In this document: one piece after another, positions 1 to 5,358 of the stretch
How positions within the stretch are numbered: position 1 is the stretch's first letter
Layout of the letters: every line of letters begins with the position of its first letter
Source: Puniceicoccales bacterium
GTDB taxonomy: Bacteria; Verrucomicrobiota; Verrucomicrobiia; Opitutales; LL51
Reading direction: 5' to 3'
NCBI GenBank assembly: GCA_031267435.1
Contig: JAIRZB010000094.1
Coordinates: 1-5,358 of the forward strand
Length of the DNA: 5,358 bases
Translations under genes and position numbers: made by a program
Notes under the pieces: model-generated
The model's input: only the letters and a program-made list of their open reading frames with translations
Database searches by the model: none
What the model was told of the DNA's origin: nothing

Positions 1-68
1 AGCGCCCGGCCGGTCTTTAATAAGTAATAAACAAAAGCAAGCGGAATCCTTCCCCTTGCATCCCCTTG

Positions 69-87
69 CAAGGAACACAGTTCCTTG
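69..87. repeat. Perfect 8-bp hairpin with 3-nt loop
   Basis: CAAGGAAC, loop ACA, GTTCCTTG. It has the same CAAGG...CCTTG frame as the hairpin at 188-208 but different inner bases. This is the pattern expected of compensatory change under selection for pairing, or of related repeat modules. Confidence 0.6.
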
Positions 88-187
88 ACCTCGGAATCCA
101 GGCCCGCTGCTTCGCCGCGCGCCTGAACAAAGGACGGGTGCGGCTACACCATGCGAAACTGCGCATGACTCGCCCGCATACCGAAGT

Positions 188-208
188 CAAGGAGTCCGCG
201 ACTCCTTG
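188..208. repeat. Perfect 9-bp hairpin with 3-nt loop
   Basis: CAAGGAGTC, loop CGC, GACTCCTTG. It is the strongest stem in the GC-rich element. No run of T follows on either side, so it is not a simple intrinsic terminator. It shares the outer CAAGG/CCTTG arms with the hairpin at 69-87. Confidence 0.6.
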
Positions 209-333
209 TGGAAGTCCAGAGCGCAGAGCCCTCTGGGGCCCTCTGGAGCCCCGTGGGGAACCTTAACCGATAGTTTCAACTTCTTTGCTCCGCAACCATT
301 GCATACTTTGCCATCCCATGCCGATGCCCATGG

Positions 334-1107
334 CTAATGATATCTCGCCCCTTCTGCCAATAAATTTTTTACTTTCCATAATTCCTCATTTTTTGCGGGA
401 AAATCTAATTTAGAATCAAGATCTAGCTGAATTTCTTTCAAGTACCAATACCAAGTTGCATTACCTTTGGCTTTGGCCTTAGTTGCATAGTCCTCTGCCG
501 TATAACCATAACGATCTCTGCTATAAATATTAGGATGATTATATTGGATCCAATCTAACAAATCCGAAGACATATGCTTCCAAGTGCAAACTGTTCTAAA
601 AAAAGCAACGAATGCTTTATTAAAGTCCTCCTTTGAAGCCAATGAATTATAATGTCCTTTTCTATCGCAAAGACCTTGAGCGTTTAACCATTTTATGTAA
701 TCTTTGGTAAAAAGTCCGCTTAGATTATAAATTCCATACGGCGCAGATCCCCGACGAGAAGACGATCCGCGCCTGTGGCGGAAACCGGACGAAGTTCCTA
801 CGAATTGATGGCCTCCATGCGACGATCCATGCCCGTGGCGGGAACCGGACGAAGTTCCTACGAATTGATGACCTCCATGCGACGATCCATGCCCGTGGCG
901 GAAACCGGACGAAGTTCCTACGAATTGATGACCTCCATGCGACGATCCGTGTCTGTGGCGGGAACCGGACGAAGTTCCTACGAATTGACGACCTCCATGC
1001 GACGATCCGTGCCCGTGGCGGAAACCGGACGAAGCAGAGGCATATAAAATATCCGGCATGAATAGTAATCCAATCCCCCAAAAACTCACACAATTAATTG
1101 TTTTCAT
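334..1107 (-). CDS. Secreted Gly/Ser/His-repeat protein, function unknown
   Basis: The 257-residue protein begins with a signal peptide (residues 1-25): a short Lys-containing start, a hydrophobic core (VSFWGIGLLFMP) and a likely signal peptidase I site after ASA at 23-25. The mature protein opens directly with four complete 20-residue repeats (26-45, 46-65, 66-85, 86-105) and a partial fifth (106-117), with consensus SSGFRHGHGSSHGGHQFVGT. Each unit carries four or so His in HxH and HxxH spacing, so metal binding is conceivable but unproven. Residues 125-257 are non-repetitive and rich in Trp, Tyr and Lys. Residues 187-225 include DRYGYTAEDYA, similar to the G-x-TA-x-x-x-A core of an ankyrin repeat. 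The start is ATG with no ribosome-binding site visible, and the stop is TAG. It stands alone on the minus strand, diverging from the broken hydrolase gene to its right. I recognise no family for the whole protein. Location in the periplasm or outside the cell is inferred from the signal peptide. Confidence 0.75.
   Translation of the reverse strand: MKTINCVSFWGIGLLFMPDILYASASSGFRHGHGSSHGGRQFVGTSSGSRHRHGSSHGGHQFVGTSSGFRHGHGSSHGGHQFVGTSSGSRHGHGSSHGGHQFVGTSSGFRHRRGSSSRRGSAPYGIYNLSGLFTKDYIKWLNAQGLCDRKGHYNSLASKEDFNKAFVAFFRTVCTWKHMSSDLLDWIQYNHPNIYSRDRYGYTAEDYATKAKAKGNATWYWYLKEIQLDLDSKLDFPAKNEELWKVKNLLAEGARYH
757..1032 (-). repeat. 60-bp tandem repeat array coding 20-residue units
   Basis: There are four full copies (793-1032) and a partial fifth (757-792), with exact 60-base spacing and only a few substitutions between copies. 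One variable position alternates regularly: the codon after SSG reads Phe, Ser, Phe, Ser, Phe from the N-terminus onward, suggesting a 120-bp higher-order unit. Because the period is a multiple of three and contains no stop, the array is also open in other frames on both strands; those are not genes. Such near-identical arrays expand and contract by slippage or recombination. Confidence 0.9.
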
Positions 1108-1117
1108 TAAAAGTGTT

Positions 1118-1149
1118 ACTATACTTTCTTGGAATCAGGAGCTTGTCAA
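1118..1149 (-). promoter_or_regulatory. Possible promoter of the repeat-protein gene
   Basis: On the minus strand, TTGACA (1149-1144) is a perfect -35 sequence and TATAGT (1123-1118) matches the -10 consensus at five of six positions. The 20-base spacing is longer than the usual 17, and AAGTAT at 1126-1121 would give 17 but matches less well. A start about 7 bases after the -10 box would leave only a few bases before the ATG at 1107, giving a nearly leaderless mRNA. That would fit the missing ribosome-binding site. Confidence 0.3.
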
Positions 1150-1351
1150 GTTTTATAAAAATTCAAAATAAGACTAAAATATTTCCAACCCATTTATTTT
1201 AGGTTCGATTTCTATACGTTGCATGCATAATAGTTCTCTGAAATAATTTTTGCAATATTTTTATGATTTACCACCGAAAAAACCGATAGGGTTAAATCTT
1301 GTAATTTTTATTTAAAAATGTCGATTTAATGGAAAATAGCCCATTGACACA

Positions 1352-2798
1352 TTGACGATTCCCCAAAACAGCCATCCTCGTATGTTCATGTATAGAAAAA
1401 AAGTTTTAGACATAGTTTTAGGAGGAATAGCTGATTTTGTAGATGGAAGCGATAACCCTCCGGATGGGAATGTTCCAAATGAAGATCATCGATGGCTTCA
1501 TCAATGGAATAGCATCGCCGATGTTAGGTCTTTTTTCAGACATGTGAAAGAGCAAAAGAAAGCTAAAGTCAATGTGGAGATGGAGATAGATTGGGGCATC
1601 GTGGATTGTACGGTACTAGATAAGGATCCTTTAAATGTTTTATGCATATTGACGAACGCTTTCTTTTCTGTGGATATCAACAGGCTCGAATCAAAAATAT
1701 CGACCGCATTAAATAAAATTATTGAAGAGACTTCCATTTCGTGTCCCTATGTTGATCATGATTTATCCCATCCAGGATTATATGACATCAAATGGGCGTG
1801 GTTATTGTTTTGTTCCCAAACGGTTGGCCATGGGGGAGAGGTATTACAGCAAGGTTATGAGCTTTATCCGATTTTCATGGCTAAAGAACTTTTAGAAAAA
1901 CAGGAGAATGGGCTAGCTGTCATTGCCGAGAAGATACTTTATTTTGTGTTCGCTGCAATGTTTGTGAGTTGCATGTTTATTTTTTTTAATGTTGGCCAAG
2001 CTAATTTTACTTTACTAAAAACAAACGAAAAGGCGGTTGTAATTGACTGTGGCACAAAGCGCATGGGCGAAAAGAAAGGCAAGATTCATAAAGAAATGAA
2101 GGATTTTAGAATATTGGGTGATATTAAACCCACGGTTTTGATTTCCCATATGGATAATGACCATTATTGTGGACTGGAAGAATTTTTCCACAAGAACGAG
2201 AGAAAAGAGGTGGTATTGGAGCAAAATATACCCCAAGAATTACAGGATGATGGTGTCTTGAAAATAAGCCTAATGGCAAATTTTGGAATCGAAATGAGCA
2301 ACAAAGAAGCGGAGAGCAAAATGGGGGACAATTGTTTGGAGATATTTTGGGTGAAGACAGAGGCAATGGGAGTGTAACATGCTTTCTCCCACGGGAAAAT
2401 GATGCTATAACAAATGGAAACGCACAAAGTTTCATGATAAAAGTAACCTATGCCGAATATCCTGTTTCCAGGGGATTGTAGCGCAACATTGCTCGAAAAA
2501 TTGGCGAAAACGGAAAGTTTTTCCGATTTTTTTAAGGACGTAGATGTTTTTGTATTTTCTCACCATGGCGATGGGCACAACGGTGAACTCAATTTATATG
2601 GTGTGGTATTTGATTCATCGCAGAATCGTACTCCATCTTTTTCAATCATTTCGAGTAATCCCGCGGGAAGAAACCACATTCCCAAAAGCGAAGTGCTGGG
2701 ATTTAGCTATGCAAATAAAGAAAGCGTTTGAAATCTGTTACAGAGGGGACTTATTCTCCCCGATCGAGAACCCTAGGGTGTGCCGATCCATGCGTTAA
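1352..2798 (+). pseudogene. Broken ComEC-like metallo-beta-lactamase-fold hydrolase gene
   Basis: One gene is interrupted by three frame changes. The first open stretch (1352-2377, 341 codons from TTG; ATG codons at 1382 and 1388 are alternative starts) has an unrecognised region (about 1-190), a hydrophobic stretch (194-213), then the MBL fold. This begins with FFNVGQANFTLL (211-222), similar to the VGQGD strand of ComEC's C-terminal domain, then VVIDCGT (229-235) and SHMDNDHYCGL (265-275), an HxDxDH variant of the metal-binding HxHxDH motif. The fold continues in another frame from about 2365 to 2450 (NAQSFMIKVTYAEY). It returns to the first frame at 2450-2697 with ILFPGD and VFSHHGD, which supply the later metal-site Asp and His. 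A third shift at GGG 2698-2700 leads into DLAMQIKKAFEICYRGD and a TAA at 2796-2798. MBL enzymes of this type are usually hydrolases of phosphodiesters or related substrates. The actual substrate is unknown. No other gene here is broken this way, which favours real decay over sequencing error. Confidence 0.75.
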
Positions 2799-2829
2799 AA
2801 TATTGCCAACGCATCACTTTTCATTTTCG
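2790..2829 (+). terminator. Possible intrinsic terminator after the hydrolase remnant
   Basis: ATGCGTT (2790-2796) pairs perfectly with AACGCAT (2808-2814) across an 11-base loop. A T-rich but interrupted tract, CACTTTTCATTTT, follows. The stem overlaps the TAA at 2796-2798, which supports that codon as the original end of the hydrolase gene. The stem is AT-moderate and the T-tract broken, so termination would be weak. Confidence 0.35.
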
Positions 2830-2845
2830 CTTTCCATGCTAAAAT
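2818..2845 (+). promoter_or_regulatory. Possible promoter of the terminase operon
   Basis: TTTTCA (2818-2823; four of six matches to TTGACA) and TAAAAT (2840-2845; five of six to TATAAT) are 16 bases apart. The expected transcript would begin around 2852, a few bases before the ATG at 2858. AT-rich DNA gives such matches by chance, so this is tentative. Confidence 0.25.
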
Positions 2846-2857
2846 ACTTTCCATCAT

Positions 2858-3115
2858 ATGATTCCGCCAATCGATTCCCCCGGGGATATCTCCCAAATGC
2901 TTCAGGCGATACTTTTCGTCGTTGGAGAGAAAATTTTGAGCGATATCCATGGCAAAGAACTTTCCCTTTCGGATCTCGGGTTAGTCGTAACAACCCTTCA
3001 GAGGCTGATCGATTGCCATAGCGAACTTAAACCTTTCGTCGAAGATAGTAATGGGACGAAAGTCATCTCCCAGGATGTTATCGATGCGATCCAAATGCAA
3101 CTGAACTTGCTCTAA
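2858..3115 (+). CDS. Small protein resembling the C-terminal half of Mu gp27 (DUF3486)
   Basis: This 85-residue protein ends one base before the terminase start, so the two are surely co-transcribed and probably translationally coupled. In phage Mu the gene directly upstream of the large terminase gp28 is gp27, a DUF3486 protein of roughly twice this length. The visible pattern fits the C-terminal part of that family. A helical segment (GDISQMLQAILFVVGEKIL, 9-27) is followed by ELSLSDLGLVVTTLQRLI (34-51) and a terminal VISQDVIDAIQMQLNLL (69-85). The N-terminal helix-turn-helix-like half of gp27 is missing. An in-frame TAA at 2840-2842 prevents a longer reading, so the gene is either N-terminally truncated or a naturally short relative. 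ATG at 2858 is the first usable start, with no clear ribosome-binding site. The family link rests on pattern and gene order and is moderate. Confidence 0.6.
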   Translation: MIPPIDSPGDISQMLQAILFVVGEKILSDIHGKELSLSDLGLVVTTLQRLIDCHSELKPFVEDSNGTKVISQDVIDAIQMQLNLL

Positions 3116-3116
3116 T

Positions 3117-4517
3117 ATGCGGGAATTCGAAAAAAAATTTTTCTTACCCTACCAAAGGCGCTGGATTAGCGATACTTCGCGATTGAAAATTATCGAAAAA
3201 TCTCGCCAAATTGGCATATCCCTGGCCAGTGCATATCGCCTCGTTCGAGAACATTCCTATGAGGGCTGCCGCCATGATGCCTGGATTTCGTCGCGCGATG
3301 AAATTCAAGCAAAATTATTTTTAGAGGATTGCAAGAAATTTAGTCAAATTTTACACGTTGCCGCGCAAGACCTTGGTAAAGAAGTCATTGCATGCGATAA
3401 AAAATCGGGATCTGCTTCACTTCTGTTTCGCAATAATCGATCCATATATTCGCTCTCTTCTAATCCCGATGCCCAGGCCGGTAAGCGCGGCACACGTGTT
3501 CTCGATGAATTTGCTCTCCATCCCAACCCCAGGTTGCTCTATGCCATTGCCTATCCAGGAATCACCTGGGGTGGGCAATTGGAAATTATTTCGACCCATC
3601 GGGGTTCGGATAATTTTTTTTACAATTTAATCAAAGATATTACCGAAAACGGAAACCCAAAGCAATTTTCCCACCACAGGGTCACCTTACAGGATGCATT
3701 GGAGCAGGGATTTTTACAAAAACTGAAGGCCAAAGTATCGGCAAATGATCCCATAATAGAAATGGATGAGACGGATTACTTTGATTACATTCGGCGATCC
3801 TGTCCAGATCGGGAGACTTTTTTGCAGGAATACATGTGTGAGCCCTACGACAGCCAATCCATATTTTTGCCGACGGATTTGGTTGAGGATGCGGAAATGG
3901 GTTACGATCCACGGAAAGTTACGGCAGAAAGCGATTTATTTTTAGGTATTGACGTAGGGCGGACCAATGATTTGACGGTATTTTGGCTACTGGCATCCGT
4001 CGGTGAAGTATTGATAACGAAGGATGTTATTGTTCTAAGGGACAGGCCATTTTCGGAGCAGGAGGTGGAGCTTTACAAATTGCTTACACTGCCGATGTTA
4101 CGTCGGGCGTGCATCGACCAAACGGGGATTGGGCGGCAATTTGCTGAGCGGGCTATGGAGCGTTTTGGAAAATACAAGGTCGAAGGAATTACGTTTACGA
4201 ATTCCATTAAGGAGCAGCTAGCCTATCTACTGCGCACGACCTTTGAGAATCGGGCCATAGGGATACCGGGCGATGAGCATATTCGTGCCGACTTACGGGC
4301 AGTGAAAAAGGAAAGCACCTTTGCGGGGAATCTTCGCTTTGCGGCGGAGCATACGGGAAATGGCCATGGGGATCGTTTTTGGGCATTGGCACTGGCTATC
4401 CACGCTGCCCAGAGTGTTCAATCCCAGAGGAAGGTACACTTTGAACCCATTTCACACAATTGGCGAGTGGAGAAAATCCTTTGCCGAGGCGCCGAATACC
4501 ATTGGGTAAATGGTTGA
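3117..4517 (+). CDS. Mu gp28-type phage terminase, large subunit
   Basis: This protein (466 residues) is the DNA-packaging motor of a tailed phage. It uses ATP to pump DNA into the procapsid and cuts the DNA. Near the N-terminus, LPYQRRWISD (10-19) and KIIEKSRQIGIS (24-35) match the start and atypical Walker A loop of Mu gp28-like terminases. RVLDEFA (127-133) is the Walker B segment with Asp130 and the catalytic Glu131. LEIISTHRG (155-163) fits the coupling motif. The C-terminal RNase H-like nuclease shows its three expected acidic positions: Asp279 in FLGIDVGRTNDLTVF, Asp334 in ACIDQTGIG, and Asp419 in GHGDRFWALALA. Length is near the usual range for the family (Mu gp28 is somewhat longer) and the frame is intact, so it could be active. 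The ATG at 3117 follows the upstream stop by one base and has no separate ribosome-binding site. The portal gene that normally follows is absent: a stem-loop and a convergent gene come next. The family call is strong; whether it belongs to a remnant prophage is inference. Confidence 0.9.
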   Translation: MREFEKKFFLPYQRRWISDTSRLKIIEKSRQIGISLASAYRLVREHSYEGCRHDAWISSRDEIQAKLFLEDCKKFSQILHVAAQDLGKEVIACDKKSGSASLLFRNNRSIYSLSSNPDAQAGKRGTRVLDEFALHPNPRLLYAIAYPGITWGGQLEIISTHRGSDNFFYNLIKDITENGNPKQFSHHRVTLQDALEQGFLQKLKAKVSANDPIIEMDETDYFDYIRRSCPDRETFLQEYMCEPYDSQSIFLPTDLVEDAEMGYDPRKVTAESDLFLGIDVGRTNDLTVFWLLASVGEVLITKDVIVLRDRPFSEQEVELYKLLTLPMLRRACIDQTGIGRQFAERAMERFGKYKVEGITFTNSIKEQLAYLLRTTFENRAIGIPGDEHIRADLRAVKKESTFAGNLRFAAEHTGNGHGDRFWALALAIHAAQSVQSQRKVHFEPISHNWRVEKILCRGAEYHWVNG

Positions 4518-4545
4518 GTTTTGTAATATAAAATTTATTTCAAAT

Positions 4546-4581
4546 TTGTTCCGCAGGTTAACTTTCGTTCCTGCGGAACAA
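4546..4581. terminator. 12-bp perfect stem-loop between convergent genes
   Basis: TTGTTCCGCAGG (4546-4557) pairs perfectly with CCTGCGGAACAA (4570-4581) around a 12-base loop, in which AAC and GTT can pair further. It begins 28 bases after the terminase stop and lies downstream of the minus-strand Ala/Pro-rich gene, where a bidirectional terminator would sit. Neither side has a clean run of T; the minus-strand exit side is AT-rich (ATTTGAAATAAATTTT). It may act as an mRNA 3'-end stabiliser or a weak terminator in both directions. Confidence 0.55.
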
Positions 4582-4605
4582 TGACCAAACTTGATTGGAA
4601 AATTT

Positions 4606-4758
4606 TTAATGGTAATTTAGTAATTCAAAAGATTTTGAATCGCGAATTTCATAGCACTGGATAAATATGGCAATCTTCTCGGCACTAATGTTTAGCATTT
4701 TATGCCATCCGATACGCCATCCAAAACGCCCTAGTGTTTTACATCTTGTCCTGTGTGG
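4606..4758 (-). other. In-frame open extension after the TAG of the Ala/Pro-rich gene
   Basis: Directly beyond the TAG at 4761-4759 the same frame stays open for 50 codons until TAA at 4608-4606. The encoded stretch is not low-complexity: it includes LGRFGWRIGWHKMLNISAEK, followed by IAIFIQCYEIRDSKSFELL. It could be read by stop suppression, be the tail of a longer ancestral protein cut off by a stop mutation, or be a separate 30-residue peptide from ATG 4698. It may equally be chance. No ribosome-binding site is seen for the separate start. I do not recognise the sequence. Confidence 0.25.
4623..4640. repeat. 8-bp AT-rich inverted repeat
   Basis: ATTCAAAA and TTTTGAAT are separated by two bases (GA). 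As RNA it would be a weak hairpin. As DNA it resembles a small operator-like palindrome, but no promoter adjoins it. It lies inside the open extension downstream of the Ala/Pro-rich gene. Confidence 0.35.
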
Positions 4759-5358
4759 CTAAATTTCCTCCTCCGACATAAATGGATTTCTTGAATCTTC
4801 AAAAAAGAGGCGTCCTGGCGGAGGATTGGCGAAGTCATCTTCGTCATCTGAGGCTGAATTCGAAGGAGGATTGGCTGGGCCAACTGCGCCAGCTACCGCG
4901 GCTGGACCTCTATACACTGCCACCCTTAGCTGACGGTAACGCGAAGGCCGAGGACTGACAGGGTCAGCTGCGCCAGCTGCCGCGGCTCTATCTCTATCCG
5001 CTGCCGCTCTTACTGGAACAACCATAGGTGCAAGAAGCTCACCAGTTGCCGCGACTCCATGTCCATCCGCTGCCAATCCTAGCGCAGGGACATGAGAAGA
5101 AGCTGGCGGAGGCGGAGGATTGGCAGGGCCAACTGCGCCAGCTACCGCGTCTGGATCTCCATATTCATCCTCTTCCGATTCTAGCAAAGGAGCTGCAAGA
5201 AGAGCTGGCGGAGGACTGGCAGGGCCAACTGCGCCAGCCACCGCGTCTGGATCTCCATGTTCATATCTACCCGCTGGCTCTCTTTCGAGAGGAGAAGTCG
5301 ACGAATCAGATTCTTCATTATCTGAGGCTGGCTCCGAAGGAGAAATCGGAAATGCGAA
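4759..5358 (-). CDS. Ala/Pro-rich acidic repeat protein, C-terminal 199 residues (start outside window)
   Basis: The frame is open to the window edge, so the true N-terminus is missing. A GTG at 5241-5239 lies inside a repeat and is not a convincing start. The visible part starts with a Ser/Glu/Asp/Pro-rich stretch (PSEPASDNEESDSSTSP). Three clear copies of the motif AVAGAVGPA(N/S)PP follow, at visible residues 39-50, 71-82 and 154-165. The first two are preceded by E(H/Y)GDPD. Two degenerate versions lie between the second and third copies (about 98-114 and 121-138). The end is acidic and Pro-rich (SDDEDDFANPPPGR) and finishes FMSEEEI before TAG. No membrane segment or catalytic motif is visible. 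The composition predicts a largely disordered, extended protein, as in linker, surface or secreted effector-like proteins; its function is unknown. It converges on the terminase gene across a stem-loop. Confidence 0.65.
   Translation of the reverse strand, partial: FAFPISPSEPASDNEESDSSTSPLEREPAGRYEHGDPDAVAGAVGPASPPPALLAAPLLESEEDEYGDPDAVAGAVGPANPPPPPASSHVPALGLAADGHGVAATGELLAPMVVPVRAAADRDRAAAAGAADPVSPRPSRYRQLRVAVYRGPAAVAGAVGPANPPSNSASDDEDDFANPPPGRLFFEDSRNPFMSEEEI
4864..5256 (-). repeat. Degenerate repeats coding the AVAGAVGPANPP motif
   Basis: Three well-conserved copies lie at 5206-5256, 5113-5160 and 4864-4908. The first two are nearly identical in DNA as well as protein and are 96 bases apart. 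Between the second and third copies lie at least two eroded units recognisable by the GCCGCGG and TCCATCCGCTGCC-like bases on the plus strand. Spacing is uneven but a multiple of three, so the reading frame is kept. Confidence 0.6.

Larger units (their letters stand above)
42..269. repeat. GC-rich multi-hairpin non-coding element
   Basis: This segment is much richer in G and C than the AT-rich DNA around it and has no convincing gene. It consists of successive inverted repeats at 69-87, 99-125, 150-167, 188-208, 216-236 and 235-252. Its ends can pair: TTCCCC at 50-55 with GGGGAA at 255-260, and CGG at 42-44 with CCG at 267-269, as if closing a multi-branched structure. A 10-base direct repeat (TCCCCTTGCA) occurs twice in tandem at 51-70. 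The architecture resembles dispersed bacterial intergenic repeats (REP or MITE-like) or a structured RNA. Which of these it is cannot be told from a single copy. The strand is unknown because hairpins are symmetric. The only long open frame across it (66-266, TTG start) has an unconvincing Arg-rich composition. Confidence 0.5.

Noticed and set aside
1..30. Possible last eight codons of an upstream gene (SARPVFNK followed by TAATAA)
   Set aside because: Too short to distinguish from chance, though the tandem stops and GC-rich codons are compatible with a gene end.
66..266. 66-codon plus-strand open frame from TTG
   Set aside because: It lies wholly within the hairpin-rich GC element, has a rare start, no ribosome-binding site and an Arg/Pro-rich composition typical of translated non-coding GC-rich DNA.
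316..333. CCATG...CATGG inverted repeat just after the repeat-protein stop as its terminator
   Set aside because: Only a 5-bp stem with an 8-base loop and no T-tract on the minus strand.
757..1032. CRISPR array
   Set aside because: The 60-base units are contiguous without unique spacers and encode protein in frame.
775..1047. Long open frames on the plus strand and in a second minus frame across the repeat array
   Set aside because: The 60-base period lacks stops in several frames, so these are shadows. Only the frame with the signal peptide continues into a non-repetitive domain.
1344..1357. TTGACA and TTGACG near the hydrolase start as a -35 element
   Set aside because: No -10-like hexamer occurs at a workable distance, and the second overlaps the TTG start itself.
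2124..2435. Minus-strand open frames opposite the hydrolase gene
   Set aside because: The plus strand carries recognisable MBL motifs in this stretch; the antisense frames have low-complexity Pro/Ser/Phe composition.
2728..3021. 97-codon plus-strand frame overlapping the gp27-like gene
   Set aside because: Its composition is irregular (Arg/Pro/Ser/Phe) and it overlaps the gp27-like frame, which is the one abutting the terminase start.

Overview
This is bacterial DNA carrying a short phage-derived segment. The backbone is moderately AT-rich. No gene has a clear Shine-Dalgarno sequence, and one short segment near the left end is strikingly GC-rich. Nothing here fixes the taxon: there is no rRNA, tRNA or housekeeping gene. 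The mix of a decaying gene, low-complexity repeat proteins, a dispersed-looking hairpin element and an isolated Mu-type terminase suggests an accessory region of a Gram-negative-like, possibly host-associated bacterium. That last point is inference.

Layout. (1) Positions 42-269 hold a GC-rich, gene-free element built from consecutive hairpins closed by short terminal complementarity. (2) Positions 334-1107 (-) encode a secreted protein. Its mature part starts with four full 20-residue Gly/Ser/His repeats plus a partial fifth, followed by a non-repetitive domain with an ankyrin-like motif. (3) Positions 1352-2798 (+) are one broken gene for a ComEC-like metallo-beta-lactamase-fold hydrolase with an unrecognised N-terminal region. 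Three frame changes are needed to read it through, and all the recognisable motifs survive in pieces. (4) Positions 2858-4517 (+) are a two-gene operon one base apart. The first gene is a small protein resembling the C-terminal half of Mu gp27 (DUF3486). The second is an intact Mu gp28-type large terminase with ATPase and nuclease motifs. The portal gene expected next is absent. (5) A perfect 12-bp stem-loop (4546-4581) lies between the terminase and a convergent gene. (6) Positions 4759-5358 (-) are the C-terminal 199 codons of an Ala/Pro-rich, acidic, repeat-bearing protein whose start lies beyond the window. The same reading frame stays open for another 50 codons after its TAG stop.

The terminase pair would have packaged DNA into a Mu-like capsid, but nothing else of a phage is visible, so it is a remnant or an isolated module. 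The two repeat proteins and the MBL remnant have no evident functional link to it. The strongest points for follow-up are the orphan terminase, the uncharacterised domain fused to the MBL fold, the alternating 120-bp structure of the His-rich repeat array, and the multi-hairpin GC-rich element.
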